Shown: piece after piece, positions 1 to 9,237 of the stretch
Numbering within the stretch: the first letter of the stretch is position 1
Layout of the letters: each line of letters begins with the position of its first letter
Assembly (NCBI GenBank): GCA_900074725.1
Contig: LT598458.1
Span: 124,001-188,000, forward strand
From: Lachancea dasiensis
Lineage: Eukaryota; Ascomycota; Saccharomycetes; Saccharomycetales; Saccharomycetaceae
DNA length: 64,000 nt
Reading direction: 5' to 3'
The notes under the pieces: generated by a model
The model's database searches: none
What the model was told of the DNA's origin: nothing
Seen by the model: the letters and a program-made list of their open reading frames with translations, nothing else
Translations under genes and position numbers: made by a program

Positions 1-2529
1 GTTGCCACTTCCCAAAGAATGGTCTAGAATCTTAGAAAGAGCAAACGAAAGCTGGTCGCCTCTAAAAGTGCTCAAATGAAGGTCCAATGCCTTGACAAAT
101 ATTTTAATCGAAGTCTCAAGATCCTTCTTCTTCGTCGTGCCAGGCAAATTGGAAACTGTGGGAACACTATCCGTATAAAGATAATGCAAGGCATAGCAAA
201 GGGATTCGGGTATAAGCCTTCCAGAGCTGACTTCCACAACGGTCTTACCATTTGTTGGATACAACTCGCCCTTTAACTGGAACGAAATGCCACTGTCATT
301 TTTAGGAGAAAACATTCCGAACTCAGCCAAGCTTGCAACAAGAAGAGGAACTCTTGCTTCAAGCAATATTCGATGACATGCACCAATGTAACGATAAGTG
401 GCTCTATCCACAAAAATGACATCAAATTGCGAAAAATCTACACTGCCCGTCAGCGTGGGCTCCCACTCCCTGGAGAGACCTTTTGCAAGGTATTCACGGT
501 GGGTGGGCTGATCAGCTCTTGCCCACCTATTCTGGAACAACTTCCACAGTTGATCTCCCGTAGTAGGTTCGGCTCCTGTATATTCAGCCTCGTAGTGTGG
601 TGAAGAAGGAGAGTCCTTGCTCTCGTGGACCCTGCCTTTAACGAAGTTCTCGAGGATGTAGCTAGATGCCTCCCGTTTCTGTGTTCTATAACTCAGGGGC
701 TCTGAATTAAGTTTCTTCGAAGGGGCAGAGGCCATGGTAAGAGGAGAAAATGAGGATATATCATTGTAGAGGTTTTGTTTGGGAAATGCCGTAGGAATCA
801 TATCAATCTCATCTTTTATGACTGCGAAGGATGAAAATCGCGAGTCACAGCTCACCATAGTCACTTTTCCAGAGATAAGTTTGTTGTTTTTGAATTGCTT
901 GAATGAAAAGCTTGATCCAGTAGTGGCTTTGTAAATGCAACCCCCCACTGTACATAAGATGACTTGACCGTCAGTGGACACATCGAAATCGAGACATTTA
1001 TTCCAGCCGTAATGCGGAACCCAGTTCTGGGTGATCGGCAATGAGTTAGGAAGCTTTGACCAACCATGGGCGGAGCTGTGTAGATAGCTCGATTGTAGAA
1101 TTCCTATACTGCCACTTTCGTACAGAACGCACAGGTTATTGCCGTGTGAATGCGTACTTTTGATCTTAACGACCCTGTTCTTCTTACTCAATGAATTTGG
1201 AGTAAAAACGTCAAATTGGTTCGAGAAGGCTTGCTTCGAAACTATTTTCGGGATGTTAAACTTCAATATCTTGAAATTATTCAGGACGCATAACTGGTTA
1301 TCCCCATAGAGGATAAAGGTAACGAACTCGGTGCATGAAAGCTGTTTCACGTCTTGCACAAAAGGTGGCAGTTTCGTCATCATAGGACTTGCAACCACTT
1401 TGCCCTTGTGACCCATAAATTCTGAGTTACAATCATCGTTGCAACTTTTTGATGTTCCCATTTGGCCCACATTCAGTCCCCAGCAATATAGATTATTTTG
1501 ATCGTCAAGAAGACAGGAATGAACCTTAGAACAACTTACGAACTTTGCGCTCGAAGAAAAAGTTTTCTTCCAAGGGGAGCTGCCTACCTTTTTTGGTTTT
1601 GTACTGCATGTGTTATCCAATGCCGAAAAATCAGTCTTTTTACAATTGACAGATGTAGTGGAGTAGCCCAGTTGAGAAAAGCGGTTCCATCCCCAAGTCA
1701 AAACTTCGCCACCTGTCGTCAGTACAATGGAATGGTGGTCACTGCTATCTAGCTGATGGACTCGATGGAAATCCAGCTCGACTTTCGTGTGACACAGATT
1801 AGATAACTGGGTGCTGCCATTTCCAAGTCTCCCTCTGCTTCCGTTTCCTGCTGTAAGAACATCACCATCAGCGGTCAGTATGAGCGAGTGGTATCTTCTC
1901 ATCATGACAATTTTGAACCGAGCCCTGTACCGTGGATCGAAAGCTGACAGCGTGTATTCATTGAACTTGAACAGTTCTTGCCTATCTTCAGAATCGCCGG
2001 TACCAAGCTGTAGATTTACATTGGAGCCTGTCGTAAACAGTTCGCGGCCACCGCGCAATTGTTGACAAGCATACCGCATGTCCCTGATACTATGCCTTTC
2101 ACGCCTCGTTGACTGACTTCCCTGATGTCTCTTCTCCCACCTCATTTCGCCGCCTAGAGGGTCAGTATCCTCGACATCATTGAGCTCGGGAAACAAAGTC
2201 TCCGGAACCTTTTGGTAATTCCAAATGTCATTGTCAAATTGGTAGAGTTCAATAGGTGTGAGGCCCTCGCGATCTTTGAGGTCCCAAACGCTTTTCTGAT
2301 TCGCACTGTAGTCTGCGACACGCTGCCTTTTCCATCTCTCGTACAGCTTGAAAGCCTTTTGTAAATATCCGTTCCTTAAGCACACATGCAATGGAGTGTA
2401 TCCGCTTTCCGCCTCATGAGAATACAGATCTATATCGCCTAATCGCTTTAGTCGAGGGTGACAGGCCAAAAGGTAAGACAAGTCTCTTCCAAAAATGTCC
2501 TGTGAAGCTGCTTGTTTCTTATTGTTCAT
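1..2529 (-). CDS. Ankyrin-RCC1-BTB protein (IBTK-like), C-terminus cut by window edge
   Basis: The reading frame is open for 843 codons from the only in-frame ATG to the left edge; an in-frame stop lies just upstream of that ATG, so the N-terminus is complete and the C-terminus is missing. Residues about 42-100 hold two ankyrin-like units (GYTPLHVCLRNGYLQKAF and GLTPIELYQ). Residues about 155-330 hold RCC1-type repeats with the G-x-L-G turns (TTGSNVNLQLG, AGNGSRGRLG, TWGWNRFSQLG, CWGLNVGQMG). Around 698-730 is a BTB/POZ start (FDVIFVDRATYRYIGACHRIL). This order matches the IBTK family and fission yeast Btb proteins, which are often cullin-3 adaptors. I know of no S. cerevisiae counterpart. 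The cullin role is inference; the domain calls are from motifs only. Confidence 0.8.
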   Translation of the reverse strand, partial: MNNKKQAASQDIFGRDLSYLLACHPRLKRLGDIDLYSHEAESGYTPLHVCLRNGYLQKAFKLYERWKRQRVADYSANQKSVWDLKDREGLTPIELYQFDNDIWNYQKVPETLFPELNDVEDTDPLGGEMRWEKRHQGSQSTRRERHSIRDMRYACQQLRGGRELFTTGSNVNLQLGTGDSEDRQELFKFNEYTLSAFDPRYRARFKIVMMRRYHSLILTADGDVLTAGNGSRGRLGNGSTQLSNLCHTKVELDFHRVHQLDSSDHHSIVLTTGGEVLTWGWNRFSQLGYSTTSVNCKKTDFSALDNTCSTKPKKVGSSPWKKTFSSSAKFVSCSKVHSCLLDDQNNLYCWGLNVGQMGTSKSCNDDCNSEFMGHKGKVVASPMMTKLPPFVQDVKQLSCTEFVTFILYGDNQLCVLNNFKILKFNIPKIVSKQAFSNQFDVFTPNSLSKKNRVVKIKSTHSHGNNLCVLYESGSIGILQSSYLHSSAHGWSKLPNSLPITQNWVPHYGWNKCLDFDVSTDGQVILCTVGGCIYKATTGSSFSFKQFKNNKLISGKVTMVSCDSRFSSFAVIKDEIDMIPTAFPKQNLYNDISSFSPLTMASAPSKKLNSEPLSYRTQKREASSYILENFVKGRVHESKDSPSSPHYEAEYTGAEPTTGDQLWKLFQNRWARADQPTHREYLAKGLSREWEPTLTGSVDFSQFDVIFVDRATYRYIGACHRILLEARVPLLVASLAEFGMFSPKNDSGISFQLKGELYPTNGKTVVEVSSGRLIPESLCYALHYLYTDSVPTVSNLPGTTKKKDLETSIKIFVKALDLHLSTFRGDQLSFALSKILDHSLGSGN

Positions 2530-3339
2530 CAGACTGCTTGTGTGAGGGTATAGGGTGGGCGTTAGAGTAACATTAGAGCGATGATAGCCTTAAGGTGGTT
2601 GGTGAAGCAAGTAGATTACCACGCAGATAATTTAAAGGCAATTAAAGTGGTGTCGAAGAATACAAAAGTACTCTTGTCACGACCACAAGCTAATCTACTC
2701 AACGTTGATCAGGGTTAGGTTTGATGATGCCCTGACGATTGCTCTCATACAATATCAAACTCGCTTCCTTTCTCTCGCTTCAGCCTATCATTGTCGATTG
2801 TGGGTTTCATGTAAGTCTCAAAGTTTGGCATGTAATTAATAACTTTAGGCATTTTGCCTTATAAACGAAGACAGCACTTGGAATCACCTTGGGCACAAAT
2901 CGTAATTATGCTTGCACCAATAGAATCGTCAGTTTACTTTGGTGGGCGGTCAAGGCTAAAAATATGGTATCAGATGGCCAAACTTTTACCAACTTCTTGT
3001 AAAGCGCACATGCTAACAAACCCGCGGGCGCACTAGTATGACACGGACATGGTTGAGAAATTCTAACTATCCCGAAAACCGGAGTAAACGATGAAACTCT
3101 TCATGCCTACAAACGCGTACGACAGATATCTCGGACCTACAATTGAAATTAATTATTACCAAAATGAAATTCAACCAAACAAACCTAAACAAAACCGAAA
3201 AACAAACCCGACCCATATTATTCCTTAAATTTACCTTAACACCAATGTGCCTTATCTATCTAGTAGATCCTATATTGTATGAATGTCTTTACACTACATG
3301 TAAAATTTTTGTGACATAAATGCTCTGTTCACTCCTCTT
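2530..3339. other. Intergenic: promoter of the IBTK-like gene and 3' side of CPA1
   Basis: No gene is recognised. Both flanking genes point left, so this holds the upstream region of the BTB gene and the downstream region of CPA1. A strand-asymmetric A/C-rich tract lies at about 3165-3215. Confidence 0.6.
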
Positions 3340-4542
3340 TCAGATAACCCTTTCAATGGCCATGGACTGGACAGGAAGTTCAAAAGCAACCGCAATCTTG
3401 GCATTGGCACTTTTAGCCTCTTGGAAAGTAGCAATGTTGTTGAAGTACTTGTCAAACAACACAGCGGTATCCATGGGCCCGCCCTTGGCCTCTGGGTGGA
3501 ACTGCGTAGAGAAAATTGGTCTCGAAGTGTGAATGATACCTTCGTTGGAACCGTCGTTCAAGTTCACAAAGTACGCGCCAAACGAAGTGTTCGGTAGAGA
3601 GCTGACGTCAATAGCGTAACCGTGGTTTTGCGAAGTGATGTGGCATTGGCCAGTAGTCAAATCCAAAGCCGGAATGTTGTGGGCCCTGTTACCGTACTTC
3701 ATCTTAACCGAAGAAGCACCTGCAGCAAGCGCTAGCAATTGGTGACCCATGCAAATACCGAAGATGGGCAGGTGCTCGAACTTTGGTTCGTTCAAGAGAT
3801 GCTTCAAGTTGGCGATGGTCTTGCCGCAAGAGGCAGGGTCACCGGGACCGTTGGAGATGAAGACACCGTCGAACTGCAAGGCGACGTCTTGGATAGGGTA
3901 GTCGTGAGGGAAGACAGTGACGTTGGCCCCGCGAGACACCAAGCAGCGAACAATGTTCTCCTTCACACCGCAGTCGATGAGGGCGATGTTCGTAGCAGCG
4001 CCGGCTGGACCGGCGATGTAGTAAGGCTGCTTGGTGGAAACCTGGGCGACGAGATGAGACTTCATAGTGTCCACGTACTCTGGAGAAGGCTCGCCGTTGT
4101 CGACGACGATGCGGCCCAAAGAAGACCCCTGCTCACGCAGGTACTGCACCACGCTGCGGGTGTCCACGCCGGTGATGGCCGCGACACCCTCCTTGACACA
4201 CCACTCGGAGAGAGACTGGACAGCGGTCCAGTGCGAATACTTCCACGCGTACTCGGCCACCACGATACCCACCACGTGCACGTGAGGGCTTTCGTAGTAC
4301 TTCAACAGGTTGAACTCATCGCGGGCCTCTCCGGAAGGCACACCGTAGTTCCCGATGAGTGGCTGCGTGAAGACCAGAATCTGGCCCTGGTAGCTGGGGT
4401 CCGTCATGGACTCCGGGTATCCCACCAGCGACGTGGTGAAAACAGCCTCGCCGGCTGCTGACTTCTGCGCTCCAAACGAGATTCCCTCGTAGGCAGGGCC
4501 GTTTTGAATCTGGAAAGATGCTTTGACAAAGTTTTGAGACAT
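3340..4542 (-). CDS. CPA1: Carbamoyl-phosphate synthase (arginine-specific) small subunit
   Basis: This is the glutaminase subunit that hydrolyses glutamine and passes ammonia to the large subunit (Cpa2), giving carbamoyl phosphate for arginine synthesis in the cytosol. At 400 residues it is close to the usual fungal length. The N-terminal CPSase small-chain domain (about 1-150, with [15 protein letters not shown]) is followed by a class I glutamine amidotransferase domain. The nucleophile is Cys264 in FGICMGHQ, with the partner His349 and Glu351 in the HPE motif. The gene is preceded by an arginine attenuator uORF at 4609-4686, so it should be repressed at translation by arginine. The promoter also carries Gcn4-type, PAC and RRPE elements. 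The N-terminus MSQNF shows no targeting peptide. Confidence 0.97.
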   Translation of the reverse strand: MSQNFVKASFQIQNGPAYEGISFGAQKSAAGEAVFTTSLVGYPESMTDPSYQGQILVFTQPLIGNYGVPSGEARDEFNLLKYYESPHVHVVGIVVAEYAWKYSHWTAVQSLSEWCVKEGVAAITGVDTRSVVQYLREQGSSLGRIVVDNGEPSPEYVDTMKSHLVAQVSTKQPYYIAGPAGAATNIALIDCGVKENIVRCLVSRGANVTVFPHDYPIQDVALQFDGVFISNGPGDPASCGKTIANLKHLLNEPKFEHLPIFGICMGHQLLALAAGASSVKMKYGNRAHNIPALDLTTGQCHITSQNHGYAIDVSSLPNTSFGAYFVNLNDGSNEGIIHTSRPIFSTQFHPEAKGGPMDTAVLFDKYFNNIATFQEAKSANAKIAVAFELPVQSMAIERVI

Positions 4543-4608
4543 TTTATATCTAGCGCTAGGGTGTCCTGTGGGTTGTTATGACCGAATTATTCAATCCGAG
4601 CTTGATTT

Positions 4609-4686
4609 CTAGTGGCTGTTGGTCTTCCAGATGTGGTCCGGCAGATAGTCTTGGCAAGTGCAGTTAGTCAAACAGAGCTTGAACAT
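4609..4686 (-). CDS. Arginine attenuator peptide uORF of CPA1
   Basis: This is a 25-codon ORF in the CPA1 leader that starts MFKLCLTN, continues TCQDYLPDHIWKTNSH and ends in TAG, 66 bases before the CPA1 ATG. Fungal arginine attenuator peptides are 24-25 residues long and share the core T-C-Q-D-Y-L/I-x-D-H-x-W. This one has that core, including Asp13, the residue whose change abolishes regulation in yeast. In the family, the nascent peptide stalls the ribosome at the uORF stop when arginine is high, which lowers reinitiation at CPA1 and triggers mRNA decay. Length, core motif and position all agree, so I regard the call as nearly certain. Confidence 0.95.
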   Translation of the reverse strand: MFKLCLTNCTCQDYLPDHIWKTNSH

Positions 4687-4806
4687 GCACAAAAAAAAAC
4701 CAAGAAAGAGGATAAAAAGATATGGATAAATTCTAGGAACAGTCCAGAATGGCAAGAAATCTCAAGAAGGTGCTTCAGCTTATTCAATGCCAGCTTCTGC
4801 TCACCT

Positions 4807-4814
4807 ATTATATA
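4807..4814 (-). promoter_or_regulatory. TATA-like box of CPA1
   Basis: TATATAAT on the minus strand lies about 120 bases upstream of the uORF ATG, the usual spacing for a yeast core promoter. Confidence 0.5.
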
Positions 4815-4815
4815 T

Positions 4816-4825
4816 GCGATGAGCT
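4816..4825 (+). promoter_or_regulatory. PAC element (GCGATGAGCT) in the CPA1 promoter
   Basis: This is a perfect match to the PAC consensus GCGATGAGMT bound by Dot6/Tod6 in ribosome-biogenesis promoters. It sits next to the TATA-like box of CPA1, with an RRPE 33 bases further upstream of CPA1. The only nearby gene it can serve is CPA1. Confidence 0.6.
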
Positions 4826-4857
4826 CGAGCTTTTTTCATTGACGCTGATGACTTCTC

Positions 4858-4868
4858 AAAATTTTTCA
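4858..4868 (-). promoter_or_regulatory. RRPE element (TGAAAAATTTT) in the CPA1 promoter
   Basis: This is a perfect RRPE, the Stb3-bound element of the ribosome-biogenesis regulon. The minus-strand order is RRPE, PAC, TATA, uORF, CPA1, the architecture typical of that regulon. Confidence 0.6.
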
Positions 4869-4913
4869 CCAAATTTTACGCTTTTTCTTTTGCACAGGGA
4901 AATGGTCCTTACA

Positions 4914-4984
4914 GAGTCAGGAAGCAGTAAAATAGTCATTGTGATGTCAGAACGAGCTGAGCCGTCTGGGATGATGGGGAGTCA
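4914..4984 (-). promoter_or_regulatory. Two Gcn4-type TGACTC sites upstream of CPA1
   Basis: TGACTC cores lie at 4914-4919 and 4979-4984 on the minus strand. Gcn4 recognises TGACTC(A), and arginine genes are general-control targets. The sites are short, so this rests on position and on known family regulation. Confidence 0.45.
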
Positions 4985-5007
4985 TCGTGCAGATGAGCCG
5001 CAGTGTA

Positions 5008-5027
5008 CTCGCGATGGCCATCGCGAG
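5008..5027. repeat. Perfect 20-bp palindrome
   Basis: The sequence CTCGCGATGGCCATCGCGAG equals its own reverse complement, and a further GTACTC/GAGTAC pair surrounds it. It lies in the CPA1-RGD2 spacer, far upstream of CPA1. No protein site is recognised. Confidence 0.85.
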
Positions 5028-5070
5028 CACGAGTACAGTGGTGCGGAAGGAGGAGCCAGTGGCCATGGTT

Positions 5071-5134
5071 GTGGGACAGCGCGTTGGTGGGACAGCGCGT
5101 TGGTGGGAAGGCGCGTTGGTGGGAAGGCGCTGGC
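5071..5134. repeat. 16-bp minisatellite, four copies
   Basis: Four head-to-tail units of GTGGGACAGCGCGTTG are present; copies 1 and 2 are identical, copy 3 differs at two bases and copy 4 is more diverged at its end. The unit is GC-rich in an otherwise mixed spacer. Confidence 0.85.
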
Positions 5135-6666
5135 TTCTTGGGTTATGATCATCCTTCCTTCAAACTTCTGTGGGCCAAACAGCAAGCTCGGGTTTTAAAG
5201 ACATTGAGGACCGGGATGATCTTGGATTGAGCCAGGGTGGCGATGGATGGCGCAGCGAAGGAGTGTAGGTGGGAGCGGTTGTCGCAGAGGTGGCGGACAA
5301 TAATGCGAGAGTATTAGTGGGGTTTCTGTCATTGTGGGTGGGCCCGAGGCGGCACAAGGTTTTCGTCCATTTACCCAAGCTTTCAAGCCGGAAAAACCCC
5401 AGCCGCAGTATCCAATGAATTGGTGGTGTCTGTTCACTCAGACAAGACTCAACTCCCTTTCCGCCGCACGCTCTACCGTGGGATCGGAGAATGACAAGCA
5501 CCGGGGCCGTTAGAAATCCACGAAATGCGACAATATCTCATCCTCTTGACACAACCATCCATCATGGTAGTTTGGGATCGCTCATTTGGTCGCAGAGGAG
5601 TCCGCTCACACATGGTTTCGTGTAAATATTACTCATCACTTTGTACAATAATGGCGTCGCATTTTATCCGTCGATATGACTAGCATGACGTGTAGCACTC
5701 TTCGCGTCGATACCTTTCCTCGTAATCCCTCTGCTACGCATAGCTTGCGCGATCAATAGTCATTCGGGTGCCTTGGTATGCTCATCGTAGAGCAATACCA
5801 TTTTTTTGAAATTTATGGTTGGCCAAGTCACGGACTGTGTCCCGAACGTAGGCCCTTATGAGACGCCCCATTCCTGTGTAATCAAGCCTTTGAGGTGAAA
5901 ACAGATTAGTGACCGAACAAAGGAGTTTCAAGCTATAGAAAGTCAAGTTCTCAGCCGCATACATCAATGAAGTTGAAAAGTTTGTGAACGCTAGTACCGA
6001 GGATGTAAGAGATGTGGCGATTTAACGTAACGGCGGGGAACTTTAGCTAGTTGCAGATGGACAAGCAGCGGTGCCTTGTTTTCATGTCCACTAGAAATAA
6101 ATTTCTGGGAGTCAATTATATGAAGTTATGAGTGGATATAAGGACTGAATGTCGTTAAGCCCTGCGTAAACTATAAAGTGAGTCACCTGTTTTTTGTTAC
6201 ACGCTGACAACGAGTTGCTGATCAAAAGTACAGTCGTAAGAATCATTGATACTTTTGTAAGGCCCTATACTAGTTTCTTTGGATTATATATTCTTTTCGG
6301 AGTTGAATCGAAATGGAGACAAAGAAGTACGAAGTGATCAGAACAAATAAGACCAGGCAACATCGGACTTTCTACCTGGACCTGCATCTGCTAAGATGTA
6401 ATTTGAGAGCCCCTGCTGGTGAAATGTAACGCAGGACAGCGCTATGAATCATAGTATTCATCTGTAGCCACTTACAGACTTTGAGCTCGAAGTGACGGTT
6501 TAGCCTCTTGAGCATTACCATCTTACCTTATGCCATGTCAAGAGTAGTTCCGTTCCTGCGAACATGGTGGGTTTTTTTTACCTCAACCTTAATCAAATAG
6601 TTACTAGCTGTGAGTCAGAAAACTTCGAAAATGGAAATAGGGTTAATCCATTCGTTTCATTGAAGG
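5135..6666. other. Long intergenic region without a recognised gene
   Basis: Only short overlapping ORFs of low credibility occur here on both strands. No tRNA boxes, splice signals or known family motifs are visible. It covers the far upstream region of CPA1 and the 3' side of RGD2. Confidence 0.55.
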
Positions 6667-8844
6667 TCATCCAGTACCAGCACTAGATTCACTCTCTCTA
6701 TTCAAGATATCAATACCACTTATGCGCTTGCTAGCAGGACGAGAAGATACAGGCGATGGCACAGTACTAACTGTTTTTAAGGGCCTGGGGACGAAAATTG
6801 TCGAAGTGTTCGAGGGTTGGTCTTCAGCGACATTCAGCCTTGCGATATAGGGCTCCTTCTCCATAGCTGCCAATTCTAAAATTTTATTGGAATTCCCTTC
6901 CGAGCAAAAAAGGTCGCTTATAGCCCTTGTCATCACCTCCCTGTCCTGGGGTTTTTGGACCCTACTCCGAGCAAACAGATGGTATAAGGGAAAGTCGTGT
7001 CGATCATAAAATATTCTTTCAACGGCTTTCGCTCCACAATGCTTAACAAGCCAGCCGAAATGCTCGCAAAGTACCCTCAAATTAAGCAAGTTCTCTTTAG
7101 GGGCTCTTGCAAGCCCCTGCATCCCCTGAGTTTTGACCCGCTCATAGTAAGCCATCGGAATAAGACTGTCAGGCAACTCCAGTAGCCAGTTTTGCAAGGT
7201 TCCTATGACGTCTGTTAGTTCTTGCGTGTTTGCGGCTAGAAAGTGGGTAAGTGCTGCGAGGTGGTCGCCCTCTTCTGCTTTAAACTGTGTGACTAATTCG
7301 CGACGAAGCCTTGAGCTTCGCTTCAGATCTATCGGTAATGACCAGGCCCTTAAAACCTCACTTGGCTCGCATTTCTCAAGCCAATTTATCAGGACCTTCA
7401 TCACTATAGCTATTCCAGTTTCGTCTGATTGCGAATTTCGCAAATCTGTGTGAAAAATCGCAGGCCCCACCATATAGCCATTAGCGTTATACTTGGAAAA
7501 CGTTACCCCAGGCTGTGGTACATAATAGCCGACTGTACTATGATTGGCACTCAGAATCCTCTTGGTTTCGTTATTGCCGTCGAGCGCAACTTGGTTAGCC
7601 GGCAGCGAAAATGAGTCTTGTATCATTGATGATAGCGTTATGTTAACTTGTATCAAACAGCTATTTTTTCGATGAAACAGTTTCCAATAATGGTGCATGG
7701 CTTTTTCAAGCTCTATTTCTAGTTGTGAGCGCCAGTAATCCAGGTCCTGACAGGATTGAAAAAGTTGCGTTTCGATTGCTGCAAATTCAATGCGCCTCAA
7801 TTCCAGCTCCTCCAAAGTGGTGATCTTATTGTTCTCTGGCGGTTTGCCACTTAGTTTCGTTAGAAACTTGTTAATCACAGCACTAGTCTGCTGAGTTTTT
7901 ACGCTCGAGCTGGTTTCTACATTTAGTTCTACATTTCCCCATGTGTAGTATTCATCAGCTGTGAAGCTCACCCGTGTCCCTAACACTGTTTGGTAGGGTG
8001 AAATAACTTCAGAATTCAAAAGGGTCTGACCTATTCGTTCCATATTGTATAAGGAAGGGTCGATGCTAGGCTCCAGACGCCTAAGAGCTTCGAAGAGTTG
8101 CGTACTAGAGAAATACTCAGTAGGCAAGCCCGGAAGCGGAAACAACCTTTTTGAGATTTTGGTAAGATCCCTGAGTTTGCGACAGAACTTGATCATGTCA
8201 TCTCGAGTTTGGAAAATGACCCTTTCATCCAACGAAAATGGGAACGAGGTTGAAGGGTCGATTGAACCCTTGGACTTATCCCCACTTATAATGTCTGTTG
8301 TCGCAAGCTCTCCACTACCCAATGTAGAGAGCTCTTTCGTGCAAGCTTCCCTCAGCTTTTCAGCCCTAGTGGTCAATTCTTGTTGCTCCTGTTTTGCTGA
8401 AACGAGACGCTTAGTGTAGCAAACATAATTCTGGCTCAATGACTCTTGGGATTCTTGAAAATACTCTTCATATTCAAAAGCTAGGGCTTCTAAAGGAGCC
8501 AGACAAGTCCGTTCCAATTTTGAATGATTGACGTTGTCGAGTTTTCGATGTAGTTGCTCCAACCAAAGCGTTTGAAATTTCTGGAGATCACTGCTCAGAG
8601 ATTCATCGTCCCCAGAGCAGGCGGTTCTTGCTATTAGATCCTTCAGTGACTGAACTGCTGGCGATATGGTGTGCAAATCTAAGGTTCTGATCAAGTCAAT
8701 GTTCCGTCTCAACTCAGAGATGTCACTTTTGGTTACGTTTAGAAGTGAAGAGATACCCGCCTGGTAATCTTCTGACCAAAAGGTATAGCCAGAGACCACT
8801 TGAAGTGTATGTTCCATGTTTATTCTTGTTGACGAGAAGGACAT
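6667..8844 (-). CDS. RGD2: F-BAR/DEP/RhoGAP protein, Rgd2 type
   Basis: At 725 residues it is close to Rgd2 of S. cerevisiae (714). An N-terminal FCH/F-BAR region (about 15-190, starting near YTFWSEDYQAG) binds membranes. A DEP-like region follows (about 205-330, RVIFQTRDDMIKFCRKL). The RhoGAP domain lies at about 430-640, with TLQNWLLELPDSLIP matching the conserved RhoGAP helix. Rgd2 acts on Cdc42 and Rho5 at the cell cortex. The usual arginine-finger loop (G-x-F/Y-R-x-S-G) is replaced by a divergent stretch near AWSLPIDLKRSSRLRRE. As I recall it, S. cerevisiae Rgd2 is also divergent here, so this is probably a subfamily trait. A second ATG at codon 10 is an alternative start. Confidence 0.85.
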   Translation of the reverse strand: MSFSSTRINMEHTLQVVSGYTFWSEDYQAGISSLLNVTKSDISELRRNIDLIRTLDLHTISPAVQSLKDLIARTACSGDDESLSSDLQKFQTLWLEQLHRKLDNVNHSKLERTCLAPLEALAFEYEEYFQESQESLSQNYVCYTKRLVSAKQEQQELTTRAEKLREACTKELSTLGSGELATTDIISGDKSKGSIDPSTSFPFSLDERVIFQTRDDMIKFCRKLRDLTKISKRLFPLPGLPTEYFSSTQLFEALRRLEPSIDPSLYNMERIGQTLLNSEVISPYQTVLGTRVSFTADEYYTWGNVELNVETSSSVKTQQTSAVINKFLTKLSGKPPENNKITTLEELELRRIEFAAIETQLFQSCQDLDYWRSQLEIELEKAMHHYWKLFHRKNSCLIQVNITLSSMIQDSFSLPANQVALDGNNETKRILSANHSTVGYYVPQPGVTFSKYNANGYMVGPAIFHTDLRNSQSDETGIAIVMKVLINWLEKCEPSEVLRAWSLPIDLKRSSRLRRELVTQFKAEEGDHLAALTHFLAANTQELTDVIGTLQNWLLELPDSLIPMAYYERVKTQGMQGLARAPKENLLNLRVLCEHFGWLVKHCGAKAVERIFYDRHDFPLYHLFARSRVQKPQDREVMTRAISDLFCSEGNSNKILELAAMEKEPYIARLNVAEDQPSNTSTIFVPRPLKTVSTVPSPVSSRPASKRISGIDILNRESESSAGTG

Positions 8845-9237
8845 CTCATAACTAATTAAGCACGAGTGTTAAAGCATCGTTATATAACTGTTGGTCGAAA
8901 ACAACGTTGAATAGATTCCGTTTGAGCAATCCTTATGCCCGAAATCACGTAGTTTCTACAGCCTTTGTTGAATTTCTTTAGACAGAGTGATCATACCTGC
9001 AACCGTATTTACATTTCTTAGAAATGGACCATGCCGAACCTATCTGCATTCTGATGGCGAGGAAATTCGCGTGAAAATAGATTATATATAGCCTTTGAGA
9101 CTGTGAAACAAAGCACGCTTAGGAACATCCACACTGCCTGTTGATCCAGGTGAAAACTAGTTGAGTCCAATTTGTTCGCAACGTTTTGATGCTATATCAG
9201 GAGACCGTAAAACCATGCCAATTTCCTTCTATATGAC
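8845..9237. other. Intergenic: RGD2 promoter and SVP26 3' side
   Basis: No gene is seen. A TATATAA lies on the minus strand near 8880, close upstream of the RGD2 ATG. Confidence 0.5.

Noticed and set aside
3739-4461. 240-codon ORF on the plus strand
   Set aside because: It lies wholly opposite the CPA1 coding sequence and shows no protein-like motif; it is a shadow.
4749-5198. 149-codon plus-strand ORF placed downstream of the PAC and RRPE motifs
   Set aside because: It starts before those motifs and contains the minisatellite and palindrome; composition is not protein-like. The motifs are better assigned to CPA1.
6764-6773. TACTAAC branch-point-like word
   Set aside because: It is on the strand opposite to RGD2, inside its coding sequence, with no matching GTATGT donor. 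I see no intron anywhere in the window.
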